A model generated the notes under the pieces. That model did not search any database. It had not been told where the DNA came from and was given only the letters and a program-made list of their open reading frames with translations. This document shows, piece by piece, positions 17,306 to 26,151 of a DNA stretch of 64,000 bases (its first letter is position 1; every line of letters starts with the position of its first letter). Location of the stretch: positions 289,480 through 353,479 of the forward strand of contig DATJAL010000002.1 of NCBI GenBank assembly GCA_035516255.1, given 5' to 3'. The translations under genes and the position numbers were made by a program. Source of the DNA: Chitinivibrionales bacterium. GTDB taxonomy: Bacteria > Fibrobacterota > Chitinivibrionia > Chitinivibrionales > FEN-1185.

Positions 17306-17969
17306 ACCCTGGCTCGTGTTCGGCGGATGGGCGATTTCTCCGGAAATACTGAAACCGCTTTTCGGGGATGAAAGTTTCTATGTTGACATAAATAAGATTA
17401 TGCCGTTATTATTTGATGGCGGCGAATTGAATTTGAACTGGACTGGCATTATCAAAAAAATGAATGAATGTTTGGCGATAGATGTCGCCGGGATTGTAGG
17501 ATGGTCAACCGGTGCAATTATTGCCTGCGCATTGACTCAGTACGTCACCGTGAAAAGGCTTGTGCTTTTTTCCGCCACGCCCTCGTTTTGCAGAAGGGAA
17601 GGATTCAAGTACGGAATGAGAGCAACCGTCATCCGTTCAATGATATCCAAATTGCAGGAAAAGAATGATGGCGTTGTAAAGGATTTTTTAATACAATGCG
17701 GTTTGAATGATGATGAAACAAAGAATTCCCGGTATGATGATCAGACGCTGATAAAAGGATTGATGTTTCTTGAGCAGGTAAATCTGATTGGTGCCTTGAA
17801 GAAACTCGAATGTGCATGCCTTGTCATCCATGGAAGAGATGATAAAATCATACCCTCTCATGCTGGCGAGACGCTTGCGGGAATGATTGGCGCGGAATGT
17901 AAATTGGTTGACGGCGGACATGCGTTTTTTGCAAATCGGGTTGATGAGACAAAAAGGATGATTGGATGA
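17298..17969 (+). CDS. Alpha/beta-hydrolase in biotin operon, probable pimeloyl-ACP methyl ester esterase (BioH/BioG role)
   Basis: 223 residues from the GTG at 17298, which has GGAAG nearby and directly precedes KPWLVFGGW, the usual BioH-type opening. A catalytic triad is visible: Ser in GWSTGA (about residue 74), Asp in HGRDDKIIP and His in GGHAFF near the C-terminus. Proteins of this kind demethylate pimeloyl-ACP methyl ester, ending the BioC-initiated chain. The gene lies between bioF and bioB and overlaps bioB by four bases (ATGA), so the role is very likely. Similarity to classical BioH is low, and it could represent BioG or another replacement esterase, so no symbol is given. Confidence 0.8.
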   Translation: MGKPWLVFGGWAISPEILKPLFGDESFYVDINKIMPLLFDGGELNLNWTGIIKKMNECLAIDVAGIVGWSTGAIIACALTQYVTVKRLVLFSATPSFCRREGFKYGMRATVIRSMISKLQEKNDGVVKDFLIQCGLNDDETKNSRYDDQTLIKGLMFLEQVNLIGALKKLECACLVIHGRDDKIIPSHAGETLAGMIGAECKLVDGGHAFFANRVDETKRMIG

Positions 17970-18946
17970 CTTCGTTTCAAAAAGCCCAGCACCTTTACAA
18001 TAAAGCAATCGGCAGATCCATCGATGATGATGACCTGGATACCATCATCGCCTGGCCGGAAAGCGAAATCACGCTTCTTTTCGCCTGCGCCGATCTTGTC
18101 AGACGGAAATTCTTCAACGATATCGTCGATCCCTGCGCGCTCATGAACATCAAAGCGGGCGGGTGCGGCGAAGACTGCGCGTTCTGCGCGCAGTCGTCAC
18201 ATAACACGGCAAAGGTGGCTGTCAAAGACCTGGCGGACGCCGACGAAATCATTAAAAATTCCAAAGCCGCTTATGAAAGAAAACTTACCTTTTGCGTTGT
18301 GTCAAGCGGCAGACGGCTTTCCCGCGAAGAAGTGAAAATAGTCGCGGATGCCCTGAGAAAATGCAAAGGCGAGCTGCACGCGTCGCTCGGCATTCTTTCC
18401 GGAGAAGAATTTGTCCTGTTGAAAAATGCGGGGGTTTCGTGCTACAACCACAATCTCGAGACAAGCCGCAGGTTTTATCCCGAAATCGTGTCGACGCATG
18501 ATTATAAAGACCGTATCAAGACGGTAAGGGCCGCAAAAAAGGCAGGTTTGTTTGTTTGCTGCGGCGGCATATTCGGCATGGGGGAGACCTGGGACGACCG
18601 CAAGGCCCTCTGCCGTGAGTTGCGGGCGTTGGATGTTGATACCATTCCGATAAATTTTTTCATGCCAATTCCCGGCACCCGTGTAAAACCGCCGCTGGAA
18701 TCGCCGATTGAGTTTTTAAAAATCGTTTCCCTGTTCCGTCTTGCGCTTCCGGAAAAGACCATAAAAGTCTGCGGCGGCAGGGAACTGAACCTCGGTCCCA
18801 TGCAGGCGCTCATGTTCTGCGCCGGCGCCAACGGGTATATTTCCGGCGATTATCTGACCACAAAAGGGGACAGCGTTGAATCTGATGATACAATGATCCA
18901 AAAATTACGGTTGAGGAAAAAACATTCGAAAAAATCATCGGATTGA
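17966..18946 (+). CDS. bioB: BioB, biotin synthase
   Basis: 326 residues. The radical-SAM cluster motif CGEDCAFC (Cys67, 71, 74) is followed by the BioB-specific AQSS. YNHNLETSRRFYPEI and GGRELNLG carry residues that bind dethiobiotin and the auxiliary 2Fe-2S cluster (the Arg in GGRE). The enzyme inserts sulfur into dethiobiotin in the last step of biotin synthesis. The start overlaps the esterase stop by four bases. This is the last biotin gene, completing the set bioC-D-A-F-esterase-B. Confidence 0.97.
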   Translation: MTSFQKAQHLYNKAIGRSIDDDDLDTIIAWPESEITLLFACADLVRRKFFNDIVDPCALMNIKAGGCGEDCAFCAQSSHNTAKVAVKDLADADEIIKNSKAAYERKLTFCVVSSGRRLSREEVKIVADALRKCKGELHASLGILSGEEFVLLKNAGVSCYNHNLETSRRFYPEIVSTHDYKDRIKTVRAAKKAGLFVCCGGIFGMGETWDDRKALCRELRALDVDTIPINFFMPIPGTRVKPPLESPIEFLKIVSLFRLALPEKTIKVCGGRELNLGPMQALMFCAGANGYISGDYLTTKGDSVESDDTMIQKLRLRKKHSKKSSD

Positions 18947-18965
18947 CTGAAAGGCATAGTTGATC

Positions 18966-19790
18966 ATGGAGAATCAGCAAACACCCGTGTCGTTTAACTA
19001 TACACGGCAGGACTCCTCAGGCCAGCCCGGTTCCGGGAAGAAACGCGGGGGAATTTTTGCAGTTCTGGCAGCGATCGGCGTCGTGCTTGTAAAATTCAAG
19101 TCCCTCGTTTTCGCGCTCAAGTTCGGAAAACTAGCCACTACCATCATATCCATGTTTGTCATGATCTGGGTCTATGCCACGCAGTTCGGATGGTGGTATG
19201 CCGCGGGATTCGTGCTGCTCATAGCAGTGCATGAAAGCGGCCATGTGTTGGCGGCGCGCGGGGCAGGGCTCAAGGTGTCAATGCCGATCTTCATTCCCTT
19301 CGTGGGGGCGTTTATTTCCATGAAACAGCAACCTACCAATGCGCGCACCGAAGCGATCGTCGCCTCGGGCGGACCTGTTTTGGGCAGCATCGGCGCCTTT
19401 TTCTGCCTGGCGCTCGGCATTGTTTATAAAAACAACCTGTTGCTGGCATTGGCCTATACGGGATGCCTGCTCAATCTTTTCAACCTTGTGCCGGTGCACC
19501 CGCTTGACGGAGGGAGAATCGTCACCGCCATTTCGCCGCTCATGTGGCTCATCGGTATTCCAGTGCTTTTATTTATCGCCTTGCGGTATCCTAATCCCCT
19601 TGTCGTACTTTTTGTTATTCTCGGAGCTTTTCAGGCATATCGTTTATGGAAGTCGCCGAACAAGGAGTATTTTGCCGTTTCAAAACAGACGCGCATCACT
19701 TTCGCCGCATTGTATTTCGGACTGATGATCGTCCTCGGGCTGGTCATGTCATGGATTCATGGCCTTCATTCGGCGCAGGGTGGATTGTAA
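18966..19790 (+). CDS. Site-2 protease family (M50) membrane zinc metalloprotease
   Basis: 274 residues from the ATG at 18966; a TTG at 18960 with AAGG five bases upstream is an alternative. The zinc motif HESGH lies in the third hydrophobic segment. The second motif, NLVPVHPLDGGRI, supplies the third ligand Asp. Five or six membrane segments are visible, without a PDZ domain. This matches the small M50B/SREBP-type protease group rather than RseP. The substrate is unknown. It starts 19 bases after bioB on the same strand, so it may be read through from the biotin operon without taking part in biotin synthesis. Confidence 0.8.
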   Translation: MENQQTPVSFNYTRQDSSGQPGSGKKRGGIFAVLAAIGVVLVKFKSLVFALKFGKLATTIISMFVMIWVYATQFGWWYAAGFVLLIAVHESGHVLAARGAGLKVSMPIFIPFVGAFISMKQQPTNARTEAIVASGGPVLGSIGAFFCLALGIVYKNNLLLALAYTGCLLNLFNLVPVHPLDGGRIVTAISPLMWLIGIPVLLFIALRYPNPLVVLFVILGAFQAYRLWKSPNKEYFAVSKQTRITFAALYFGLMIVLGLVMSWIHGLHSAQGGL

Positions 19791-19940
19791 TGTTATAGAA
19801 CCGCTGCCCTGAATTTGTTGGAGAAAAGCTGCCGATGCAGATGCCTGCAGCATCAAGAAAATCCGATTTGTTAAAAAGGAAATCCTGCTAAATAATTTCT
19901 GAATTAAAAAATCTTGAAATAAAACTTTACACATATTATT

Positions 19941-19969
19941 TTGTTTACCAGGTTTGTAAACAATATAAA
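19941..19969 (+). promoter_or_regulatory. Promoter with overlapping palindromic operator before the Rrf2 gene
   Basis: TTGTTTAC and GTAAACAA (19941-19948 and 19956-19963) are exact inverted copies with a seven-base spacer. A TTGTTT -35-like box at 19941 and TATAAA at 19964-19969 are spaced 17 bases, so the palindrome covers the space between them. The Rrf2 ATG is 23 bases further on. A repressor bound here would block polymerase, consistent with autoregulation by the Rrf2 protein. This is inferred. Confidence 0.55.
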
Positions 19970-19992
19970 CATTCATCAATCGAAATTAATTT

Positions 19993-20430
19993 ATGGCGTT
20001 CAAGCTCTCCACCAAATGCAGATATGGCACCCGCGCAATTGTCGAAATTGCAAAGGGTTATGGTAAAGTTCCGGTTAAAAGAAAAGATATTGCGAAATCA
20101 CAAAGAATTTCCGAATCTTATCTGGAGAATATTCTCATTTCTTTAAAAAACAACGGTATGATAGACACCATCCGTGGTGCCCAGGGCGGGTATATGCTTA
20201 AGAAACCGCCGTCAGCAATCGTACTTTTCGACGTTGTGCAGGCACTCGAAGGATCGCTGGCGCCCGTGGAATGCCTTGAAAGGCAGTCCGCATGCAACAG
20301 AATCCCGCATTGCTCCACGAGAAATCTATGGAAAAACCTTATGGACGCACAGAAAAAAGTACTCCAATCCGTCACGCTTCAGAACCTTATTGATGGTGAG
20401 AAAACTGAAGAAGTGAATTTTTGCATTTAA
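19993..20430 (+). CDS. Rrf2-family transcriptional regulator with three-cysteine motif
   Basis: 145 residues. STKCRYGTRAIVEIAKGYG and ISESYLENILISLKNNGMI form the winged-helix DNA-binding part of Rrf2/IscR/CymR proteins; RGAQGGYMLKKPPSAI is the wing. The C-terminal part has PVECLERQSACNRIPHC, three cysteines spaced like the cluster ligands of IscR though not identical (six then five residues between them). It precedes metA and cysE, so it probably senses cysteine or sulfur status as CymR does, or an iron-sulfur cluster. A palindrome in its promoter suggests autoregulation. A terminator-like hairpin directly follows its stop. Confidence 0.88.
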   Translation: MAFKLSTKCRYGTRAIVEIAKGYGKVPVKRKDIAKSQRISESYLENILISLKNNGMIDTIRGAQGGYMLKKPPSAIVLFDVVQALEGSLAPVECLERQSACNRIPHCSTRNLWKNLMDAQKKVLQSVTLQNLIDGEKTEEVNFCI

Positions 20431-20467
20431 TGCCGATAGTGGAATAAAAAAAATTGGCATCTTTTTT
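20430..20467 (+). terminator. Rho-independent terminator/attenuator between rrf2 and metA
   Basis: ATGCCGAT (20430-20437) pairs with ATTGGCAT (20453-20460) as an eight-base stem with one G-U pair, followed at once by CTTTTTT. The structure begins on the last base of the Rrf2 stop codon. It should end most transcripts before metA, or act as a partial attenuator. Confidence 0.6.
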
Positions 20468-20498
20468 GATGGTATGTGTTTAAAAAAAGGATTGACTG

Positions 20499-21392
20499 AT
20501 GACCATAGTTCTGCAAAAAGACTATCATGCAAAAGCGGCCCTTGAACAGCGCCGTGTTTTGTGCATCGACCACGAACAGGCGCTCAAGGAAGACATCCGC
20601 GCGCTGCGCATCGGCATTCTCAACATCATGCCGCAGGCGGAACGGTATGAGTTCAGTCTTTTGTATCCGCTCGGCAGATCGGTGCTCCAGATCGAACCGA
20701 TATGGATACGGCTGGCGACCCATACCTATACAAGCACCGACCAGTCGCATCTTGACAAACTGTATGTGCCGTTCGAGGACGCCGTCGCGCGCAACAAGCT
20801 CGACGGGCTGATCGTCACGGGCGCGCCGGTGGAAGAGATCCCCTTTGAGCAGGTCACCTACTGGAATGAAATTCTCCGCATCCTCCGCTACGCGCAGAGA
20901 AACATTGCGTCGACGCTGGGACTGTGCTGGGGCGGGCTCGCCATTGCCAAGTTTCTCGGCATGGAAAAGGTCGTGCTGCCCAATAAACAATTCGGCGTGT
21001 TCCAGACCTTCAATCTCGACCGCGACCACCGCGTCACCGGCGATATGGACGACGTGTTCTGGTGCCCGCAGAGCAGGCATTCCGGCATTCCCGACGCGGT
21101 GCTGGAAGCGGAGCGCGACAAGGGAAAAATCAAACTGCTCGCGCACTCAAAGGAAACAGGCTATGTGATTTTCGAGAGCAGCGACCAGCGGTTCCTCATG
21201 CACCTGGGACACCTCGAATACGAGCCCAGCAGGCTCATCGAGGAATACAAGCGCGACCTTGCCGCGGGCAGGACGGACGTGGAGTCGCCAAAGAATTTCG
21301 ACCTCGAATCGCCGGTGAACACGTGGCGCGCGCACCGCAACGAATTTTTTTCCCAGTGGATAAAATTCATCCATGAAACGACCCAATATTAA
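20499..21392 (+). CDS. metA: MetA, homoserine O-acyltransferase (acetyl-CoA specific by residue)
   Basis: 297 residues with AAAGGA before the ATG. The glutamine-amidotransferase-like fold carries the nucleophile Cys143 (LGLCWGG) and the dyad HLEYE (His238, Glu240). The enzyme acylates homoserine in the first committed step of methionine synthesis. In this family the residue after GAP+1 decides the acyl donor: Gly for succinyl-CoA (E. coli), Glu for acetyl-CoA (B. cereus). Here it is Glu112 in GAPVEEIPF, so O-acetylhomoserine is predicted. It overlaps cysE by 20 bases, linking methionine and cysteine synthesis under one regulator. Confidence 0.93.
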   Translation: MTIVLQKDYHAKAALEQRRVLCIDHEQALKEDIRALRIGILNIMPQAERYEFSLLYPLGRSVLQIEPIWIRLATHTYTSTDQSHLDKLYVPFEDAVARNKLDGLIVTGAPVEEIPFEQVTYWNEILRILRYAQRNIASTLGLCWGGLAIAKFLGMEKVVLPNKQFGVFQTFNLDRDHRVTGDMDDVFWCPQSRHSGIPDAVLEAERDKGKIKLLAHSKETGYVIFESSDQRFLMHLGHLEYEPSRLIEEYKRDLAAGRTDVESPKNFDLESPVNTWRAHRNEFFSQWIKFIHETTQY

Positions 21393-22338
21393 AATAAGGA
21401 ACAACGCCGTGAACAAAAAAAACGGAAAACAGCAGACGCAGGACGCACGGATGATCGAGTGGGTCAATACACGCGTGCCGCAGGTGGCCGACAAACTCGA
21501 GCGGAACGTTCTTTCAAGCTTTTATTCGCAGGAAGAAGAAGGCCTCGACCTTTCGGGTCGGACCGCCATCTACGAAGTGCTCAACGACATTCTTGCGGTG
21601 CTCTTTCCCGGATTCTACAGCAAAGACAAGGTCGAAAAAAAGGAAATGAACTTTTTCATCGGGGACAGGCTCCGCCACATCAGCCTGCGGCTCGGCAAAA
21701 TCATTACCGAGATTTTAAAATACCACTGCAAAAAGAAGGATGATTGCGACGACTGCACGTGTGAAGAACAGGCGCAAAAGGCCCTCACCACCCTGGTCGA
21801 ATCACTTCCGGAGATCCGTAAAATGTTGCTCGAGGACATCGAAGCGGCGTACGAGGGAGATCCCGCCGCGTCATGCCTGGAGGAGATAATCCTGAGCTAC
21901 CCCTGCATCGAGGCGATCGCCACGTACCGCATCGCGCATCTCCTTTACAAACTCGACGTGCCGCTCGTTCCGCGCATCATGACCGAGCATGCCCATTCGA
22001 GGACCGGCATCGACATCCATCCGGGCGCGAAGATCGGGCCCCGGTTTTTCATCGACCACGGCACCGGCGTGGTGATCGGCGAGACCACCACCATCGGCAA
22101 GAACGTGCGGCTCTACCAGGGCGTCACCCTCGGCGCGCTGTCGCCGTTTGACAAAAAGGGACACCCGCAGCGCGGCGTCAAGCGGCATCCCGACATCCAG
22201 GACGAGGTGATCATTTACGCCAACGCCACGATCCTGGGCGGGAAAACGGTCATCGGCAAGGGCGCGGTGGTCGGCGGGAACTCGTGGATCACGAAATCGG
22301 TGCCGGCGGGCGCGGTGGTGTATAAGGATCAGGAATAA
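21373..22338 (+). CDS. cysE: CysE/EpsC-type serine O-acetyltransferase
   Basis: 321 residues from the ATG at 21373. A GTG at 21409 with AAGGA eight bases before it is an equally good start and would give 309 residues. The N-terminal helical domain contains a Cys-rich loop (CKKKDDCDDCTC). The C-terminal left-handed beta helix has GIDIHPGAKIG, HGTGVVIGETTTIGKNV and the acetyl-CoA site GAVVGGNSWI. The catalytic His is in IDIHPG and a second in IDHGTG. The enzyme makes O-acetylserine for cysteine synthase. The length and N-terminal domain resemble EpsC-type enzymes. The start lies inside the end of metA. No cysK is in the window. Confidence 0.92.
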   Translation: MKRPNIKIRNNAVNKKNGKQQTQDARMIEWVNTRVPQVADKLERNVLSSFYSQEEEGLDLSGRTAIYEVLNDILAVLFPGFYSKDKVEKKEMNFFIGDRLRHISLRLGKIITEILKYHCKKKDDCDDCTCEEQAQKALTTLVESLPEIRKMLLEDIEAAYEGDPAASCLEEIILSYPCIEAIATYRIAHLLYKLDVPLVPRIMTEHAHSRTGIDIHPGAKIGPRFFIDHGTGVVIGETTTIGKNVRLYQGVTLGALSPFDKKGHPQRGVKRHPDIQDEVIIYANATILGGKTVIGKGAVVGGNSWITKSVPAGAVVYKDQE

Positions 22339-22494
22339 ACCTTTATTCAATCCATTTGTAAAGTACCAAAGGCGAAATCGTGTACAAGTGAAGTTTGTTG
22401 TGTTTTCCGCTGGCGACAATCAGGTTTTTTACTTCTCGGATAAATTACCCCAGATTCATGCTCCACAAGATCCAGAGATGAGTTTTGGCCAGAT

Positions 22495-22524
22495 TTGACA
22501 ACTCTGCACATAAATACCTATCTT
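22495..22524 (+). promoter_or_regulatory. Sigma-70-like promoter for the downstream lipoprotein gene
   Basis: A perfect TTGACA (22495-22500) is followed after 18 bases by TATCTT (22519-22524). It lies 35 bases before the lipoprotein ATG at 22559, in a 220-base gap with no other feature I can name. The -10 is imperfect. Confidence 0.4.
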
Positions 22525-22558
22525 TACTAATAGTTGAAGGCGGAAAGAATTTTATACT

Positions 22559-23560
22559 ATGACAAAGAATCGACTCTTCATGCTGGTGTTTATCTTTTTC
22601 ATCACGGGATGTGTCGCCCGGTACACAATCCATATCCAGACTATTCCACCTGGAGATTATGGAATCTATATAAATAACAACCTACTTGGAAAAACATCTT
22701 CTTCCCGTGATACTGTGGTACATTCCGGAAATAACTTCATTTTATCTCCCGCTATACTCGAGTTAAAAGATGATATCTCATACGGCCGTCTCTGTATGGA
22801 TTACAACGCGGCCGCAACGAAAATGGTGAATGTTTATTCCGTCAATTCTCGAACGGATGGAGATCTGCAAAATTATAACGTGACTTTTCTTTTTGACATT
22901 AGGCACGCACCGCACGCACTCAATGAGAAATTTTTTAATCCTTATAACAAAGATTTCTCTTTTATTATTAAGACACCGCCGGCAGGATCCGTGTATTCTT
23001 GTTTTTCAAATTTAAGTGTCTCTGATGACAATAGGCTCCGTCATGACGCGGACAGTTGCGATTTCAATCTGATGACAGCCTGCATCGATACCTTAGTGAA
23101 TCGGCAAAATTATTCCTGGCTTTCCGTGGATAGCAACATTGAACATAAGATAACGGCCGGATTGGTCGGCAAACGGCCGGATGCAATTGACACGCTGCCC
23201 AATGGTGTTTATGACCAAGCCATTAGCCGAAATATCAAGTATATAGTAGTGTTTTATGGATATTCCTTTTTACAGCAGAGAAGACTCTTTACCGATGAGG
23301 TTGCGGCAGGCGTTGCACGCACCGCTTCGGTCATTTTTAGTATTGGGTTCCATGTTGCTCCGGACGGCGATAAGGTTGTAACGCTTTTGGATGCATATTG
23401 TTCCATTTTCTCCAGCAATCCGAACAAATGCATCTTTACGACGAAAGCAACGTTGCAAGACTACTACAACAATTATAGTAAGGAAGAGTTGACTTTGGCA
23501 TTATACGATACGGTATTCTCAAGAATTGCCCCAATTTTTGCGAGATCTCAAAAAAAATAA
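22559..23560 (+). CDS. Lipoprotein of unknown function
   Basis: 333 residues with a classical lipoprotein signal, FFITGC with Cys18. The mature part begins YTIHIQTIPPGDYGIYINN, which has the look of a PEGA-like beta strand pair (a short surface module), but I do not recognise the rest. Base composition is more AT-rich than the biosynthetic genes around it, with Asn- and Lys-rich phrases such as YYNNYSKEE. That fits a lineage-specific or acquired gene. It has its own promoter-like sequence and no partner gene. Confidence 0.65.
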   Translation: MTKNRLFMLVFIFFITGCVARYTIHIQTIPPGDYGIYINNNLLGKTSSSRDTVVHSGNNFILSPAILELKDDISYGRLCMDYNAAATKMVNVYSVNSRTDGDLQNYNVTFLFDIRHAPHALNEKFFNPYNKDFSFIIKTPPAGSVYSCFSNLSVSDDNRLRHDADSCDFNLMTACIDTLVNRQNYSWLSVDSNIEHKITAGLVGKRPDAIDTLPNGVYDQAISRNIKYIVVFYGYSFLQQRRLFTDEVAAGVARTASVIFSIGFHVAPDGDKVVTLLDAYCSIFSSNPNKCIFTTKATLQDYYNNYSKEELTLALYDTVFSRIAPIFARSQKK

Positions 23561-23641
23561 AAGGAACCCACATAAAGACGTACACACGCCGTGGCTTTTC
23601 CGCCGAAATTAATTTATTACTTGCGGATGATTGGACGGCAC

Positions 23642-23842
23642 ATGATTGCTCACATCAATGGAAAAACTGAAACTGTAATTCAGGAAGTTTCGGTTGAAAA
23701 GCTGCTTTCCATGAAAAATATTGACCCGGCATGCGTCGTGGTCGAGGTGAATAAGAATATCGTCAAAAGGGAAAAATACGGTTCGGTAATCCTGAACGAC
23801 GGCGACACGGTTGAAATATTGAAATTTGTCGGCGGCGGATAA
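23642..23842 (+). CDS. thiS: ThiS, sulfur carrier protein for thiazole synthesis
   Basis: 66 residues from the ATG at 23642; longer starts at 23627 or 23591 would add a tail not seen in ThiS. The ubiquitin-like fold is short and ends in VEILKFVGGG, the C-terminal Gly-Gly that is adenylated and thiocarboxylated. VVVEVNKNIV and ILNDGDTVEIL are the family's conserved strands. It delivers sulfur to ThiG. It is followed 55 bases later by thiG. The ThiF adenylyltransferase is not in the window. Confidence 0.9.
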   Translation: MIAHINGKTETVIQEVSVEKLLSMKNIDPACVVVEVNKNIVKREKYGSVILNDGDTVEILKFVGGG

Positions 23843-23897
23843 TAAAGAACATAGATTGCAGATTGACAAATGAAATCCCGTACCATAGAAATCAAAT

Positions 23898-24668
23898 ATG
23901 GACGATTTTCTTGAAATAGGCGGGAAGAAACTCCGTTCCCGTCTCATCACGGGGTCGGGCAAATACAGCGACGAGCGGATCATCGCCGACGTGGTTGCCG
24001 CCGCGCAATGCGATGTTGTCACCGTTGCACTGCGGCGCGTCGATTTTGAACACCACGGCGAAAGCGTGCTGCAATACGTTCCCAAGGGAAAAATCCTTCT
24101 TCCCAATACGTCGGGTGCGCGCACCGCCGGGGAGGCGGTGCGGCTTGCGCGGCTCGCGAGGGAAATGGGTTGCGGCAACTGGGTGAAAATAGAAGTGATC
24201 GAGGACCAGAAATACCTTCTGCCCGACAACATCGAAACGCTTAAGGCGACTGAAACGCTTGCCAAGGATGGGTTCGTGGTGCTGCCGTACGTATCGCCCG
24301 ACCTACCGCTTGCACGAAAGCTGGTCACCGCGGGCGCCGCCGCGGTCATGCCGCTCGGCGCGCCCATAGGGAGCAACCGCGGCCTGCGCACGCTGGAACT
24401 CATAGAAATCCTCGTTGACGAAATAGAACTGCCGGTCATTGTTGATGCCGGCATCGGCAGGCCGTCGCATGCCGCGCATGCCATGGAAATCGGCGCCGCG
24501 GGGGTCCTACTGAATACTGCCATTGCGTCAAGCAACGATCCGGTGAAAATGGCGCACGCGTTCCGGTTGGCGGTGGAGGCGGGCAGGCTCGCGTTTCTGG
24601 CCGGATTGGGGAGCGTTTCGAAAACGGGAAGGGCATCGTCGCCGCTGACCGGATTTTTAAATGAATGA
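23898..24668 (+). CDS. thiG: ThiG, thiazole synthase
   Basis: 256 residues. [12 protein letters not shown] opens the TIM-barrel, the Schiff-base lysine is in WVKIEVI (Lys97), and [14 protein letters not shown] and LLNTAIA are late signatures. ThiG combines deoxyxylulose-5-phosphate, dehydroglycine from ThiH and sulfur from ThiS-thiocarboxylate into the thiazole phosphate of thiamin. Length is standard. It overlaps thiH by eight bases. Confidence 0.95.
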   Translation: MDDFLEIGGKKLRSRLITGSGKYSDERIIADVVAAAQCDVVTVALRRVDFEHHGESVLQYVPKGKILLPNTSGARTAGEAVRLARLAREMGCGNWVKIEVIEDQKYLLPDNIETLKATETLAKDGFVVLPYVSPDLPLARKLVTAGAAAVMPLGAPIGSNRGLRTLELIEILVDEIELPVIVDAGIGRPSHAAHAMEIGAAGVLLNTAIASSNDPVKMAHAFRLAVEAGRLAFLAGLGSVSKTGRASSPLTGFLNE

Positions 24669-25806
24669 GACTGAAGAATTTATGTCCTTTTACGATGCCA
24701 TCAAACGATACGCCGCTTTTGACTTCGCCGGATATAACGCATCGGTAACTCCGCAACAGATCGAATCAATCCTTGACAAAGACAAACTTGTCCCGCTGGA
24801 TTATCTTGCGCTTTTGTCTGATGCCGCGTCCTCCTTTCTCGAACCAATGGCCCAACGGGCGCGTTCGCTCACGAAAAAGAACTTCGGCAACGTGATGTTC
24901 CTGTTCACTCCGCTTTACATATCAGACCATTGCGACAACGGCTGTCCTTACTGCTCGTTCGCCCGGCAGCACCGCATCGGCCGGAACCATCTCTCGTTTG
25001 AGAAAATCAGGGCGGAAGCCGGGACGATCGCCGCGACCGGCATGCGGCACCTCCTGGTGCTCACCGGCGAATCGCGCTCGATCGCGTCGCCCGAATACAT
25101 CCGCGAGGCGGTGTCGATTCTCAGTGATTCTTTTTCGTCAGTCTCCATAGAAGTTTACCCGATGACGCAGGAGGAATATTCGGCGATGGTTGCATCCGGA
25201 GCCGACGGCCTTACCATGTATCAGGAAGTCTATAACGAGGCAAAATATCACGAACTGCACCGGGGAGGGCCAAAAGACAATTACCGTTTCAGGCTTGACG
25301 CGCCGGACCGGGCCGCATCCGCAGGCGTGCGCGCGGTTACCGTGGGCGCGCTCATGGGACTTTTTGAACCGAGGTCGGAGGCGTTTTTTACCGGGCTGCA
25401 TGCGCAGTATATGCAGAAAACCCATCCTTCGGTGGAAACATCCGTTGCGTTTCCCAGGTTGCGGCCCATGGTCCGCGATTTTGAGCCTTATTGCAAGGTC
25501 AGCGACAGGCAATATGTGCAGCTATTGCTCGCCGCGAGATTGTTTTTACCGCGCTGCGGGATCACGGTTTCCACACGGGAATCAAAGCCGTTCCGCAACG
25601 CCATTGCGCCGCTCGGCGTCACGAAAATGTCCGCCGGCGTTTCAACGGCGGTGGGCGGCCATGCCGCCGGTGCGGTGTCAACGCCGCAGTTCGACATCGC
25701 CGACGTCCGTTCGCTCGAAGAGATGAAAAAAGACCTTGTCGCGCTCGGCTTCCAGCCCGTGTTGCAGGACTGGAATTCCGGTTTTCTTGCTTTGAGGGAG
25801 AAATAG
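24661..25806 (+). CDS. thiH: ThiH, 2-iminoacetate synthase (radical SAM)
   Basis: 381 residues. The radical-SAM motif CDNGCPYC (Cys91, 95, 98) follows [27 protein letters not shown] and the C-terminal [19 protein letters not shown] are ThiH features. It cleaves tyrosine to dehydroglycine and p-cresol, the oxygen-independent way to feed ThiG. Its presence in place of the oxidase ThiO supports an anaerobic lifestyle. It overlaps thiG by eight bases. No thiC, thiE or thiD is nearby and no TPP riboswitch was seen ahead of thiS. Confidence 0.95.
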   Translation: MNETEEFMSFYDAIKRYAAFDFAGYNASVTPQQIESILDKDKLVPLDYLALLSDAASSFLEPMAQRARSLTKKNFGNVMFLFTPLYISDHCDNGCPYCSFARQHRIGRNHLSFEKIRAEAGTIAATGMRHLLVLTGESRSIASPEYIREAVSILSDSFSSVSIEVYPMTQEEYSAMVASGADGLTMYQEVYNEAKYHELHRGGPKDNYRFRLDAPDRAASAGVRAVTVGALMGLFEPRSEAFFTGLHAQYMQKTHPSVETSVAFPRLRPMVRDFEPYCKVSDRQYVQLLLAARLFLPRCGITVSTRESKPFRNAIAPLGVTKMSAGVSTAVGGHAAGAVSTPQFDIADVRSLEEMKKDLVALGFQPVLQDWNSGFLALREK

Positions 25807-25873
25807 CAAACAATTGCTGGATTTAATGCGCCCGTAATTTATCTTTTAATCATCCTTAAAAAAGGACGCGCAT

Positions 25874-26104
25874 ATGGAATACAACAAGGAAAAGGTTGAC
25901 GAGATGGCCCTTGCCCTTCTGCATCTGACGTCATTCAGTTCCGATGCCGGCGTGCGGGCGTGGAAAGGCCTTGAATGGGACACCATGGAGCGCCTGTTCA
26001 ACAAGGGGTATATCAGCAATCCCAAAAGCAAGTCGAAGTCCGTGCTGCTCACCGAGCAGGGCGCCAAATTGTCCGAGGAGATGTTTAAAAAATACTGTTG
26101 CTGA
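25874..26104 (+). CDS. DUF6429 family small protein
   Basis: 76 residues with AAGGA before the ATG. VDEMALALLHLT, RAWKGLEWDTMERLFNKGYI and SKSKSVLLTEQGAK follow the conserved pattern of DUF6429, a short winged-helix-like family of unknown function found in many bacteria. The TEQG segment resembles the end of MarR/HTH wings, but DNA binding has not been shown to my knowledge. A gene for an AAA ATPase begins 47 bases later on the same strand, so the two could be co-transcribed. Confidence 0.8.
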   Translation: MEYNKEKVDEMALALLHLTSFSSDAGVRAWKGLEWDTMERLFNKGYISNPKSKSKSVLLTEQGAKLSEEMFKKYCC

Positions 26105-26151
26105 TTTCTCCGTCTTAAGAACACGGCTGCCTGCCCTCCGGAAGAACCGCG

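Noticed and set aside
23561..23641. TPP riboswitch before thiS
   Set aside because: The gap is only 81 bases and no THI-box-like CTGAGA pattern was found.
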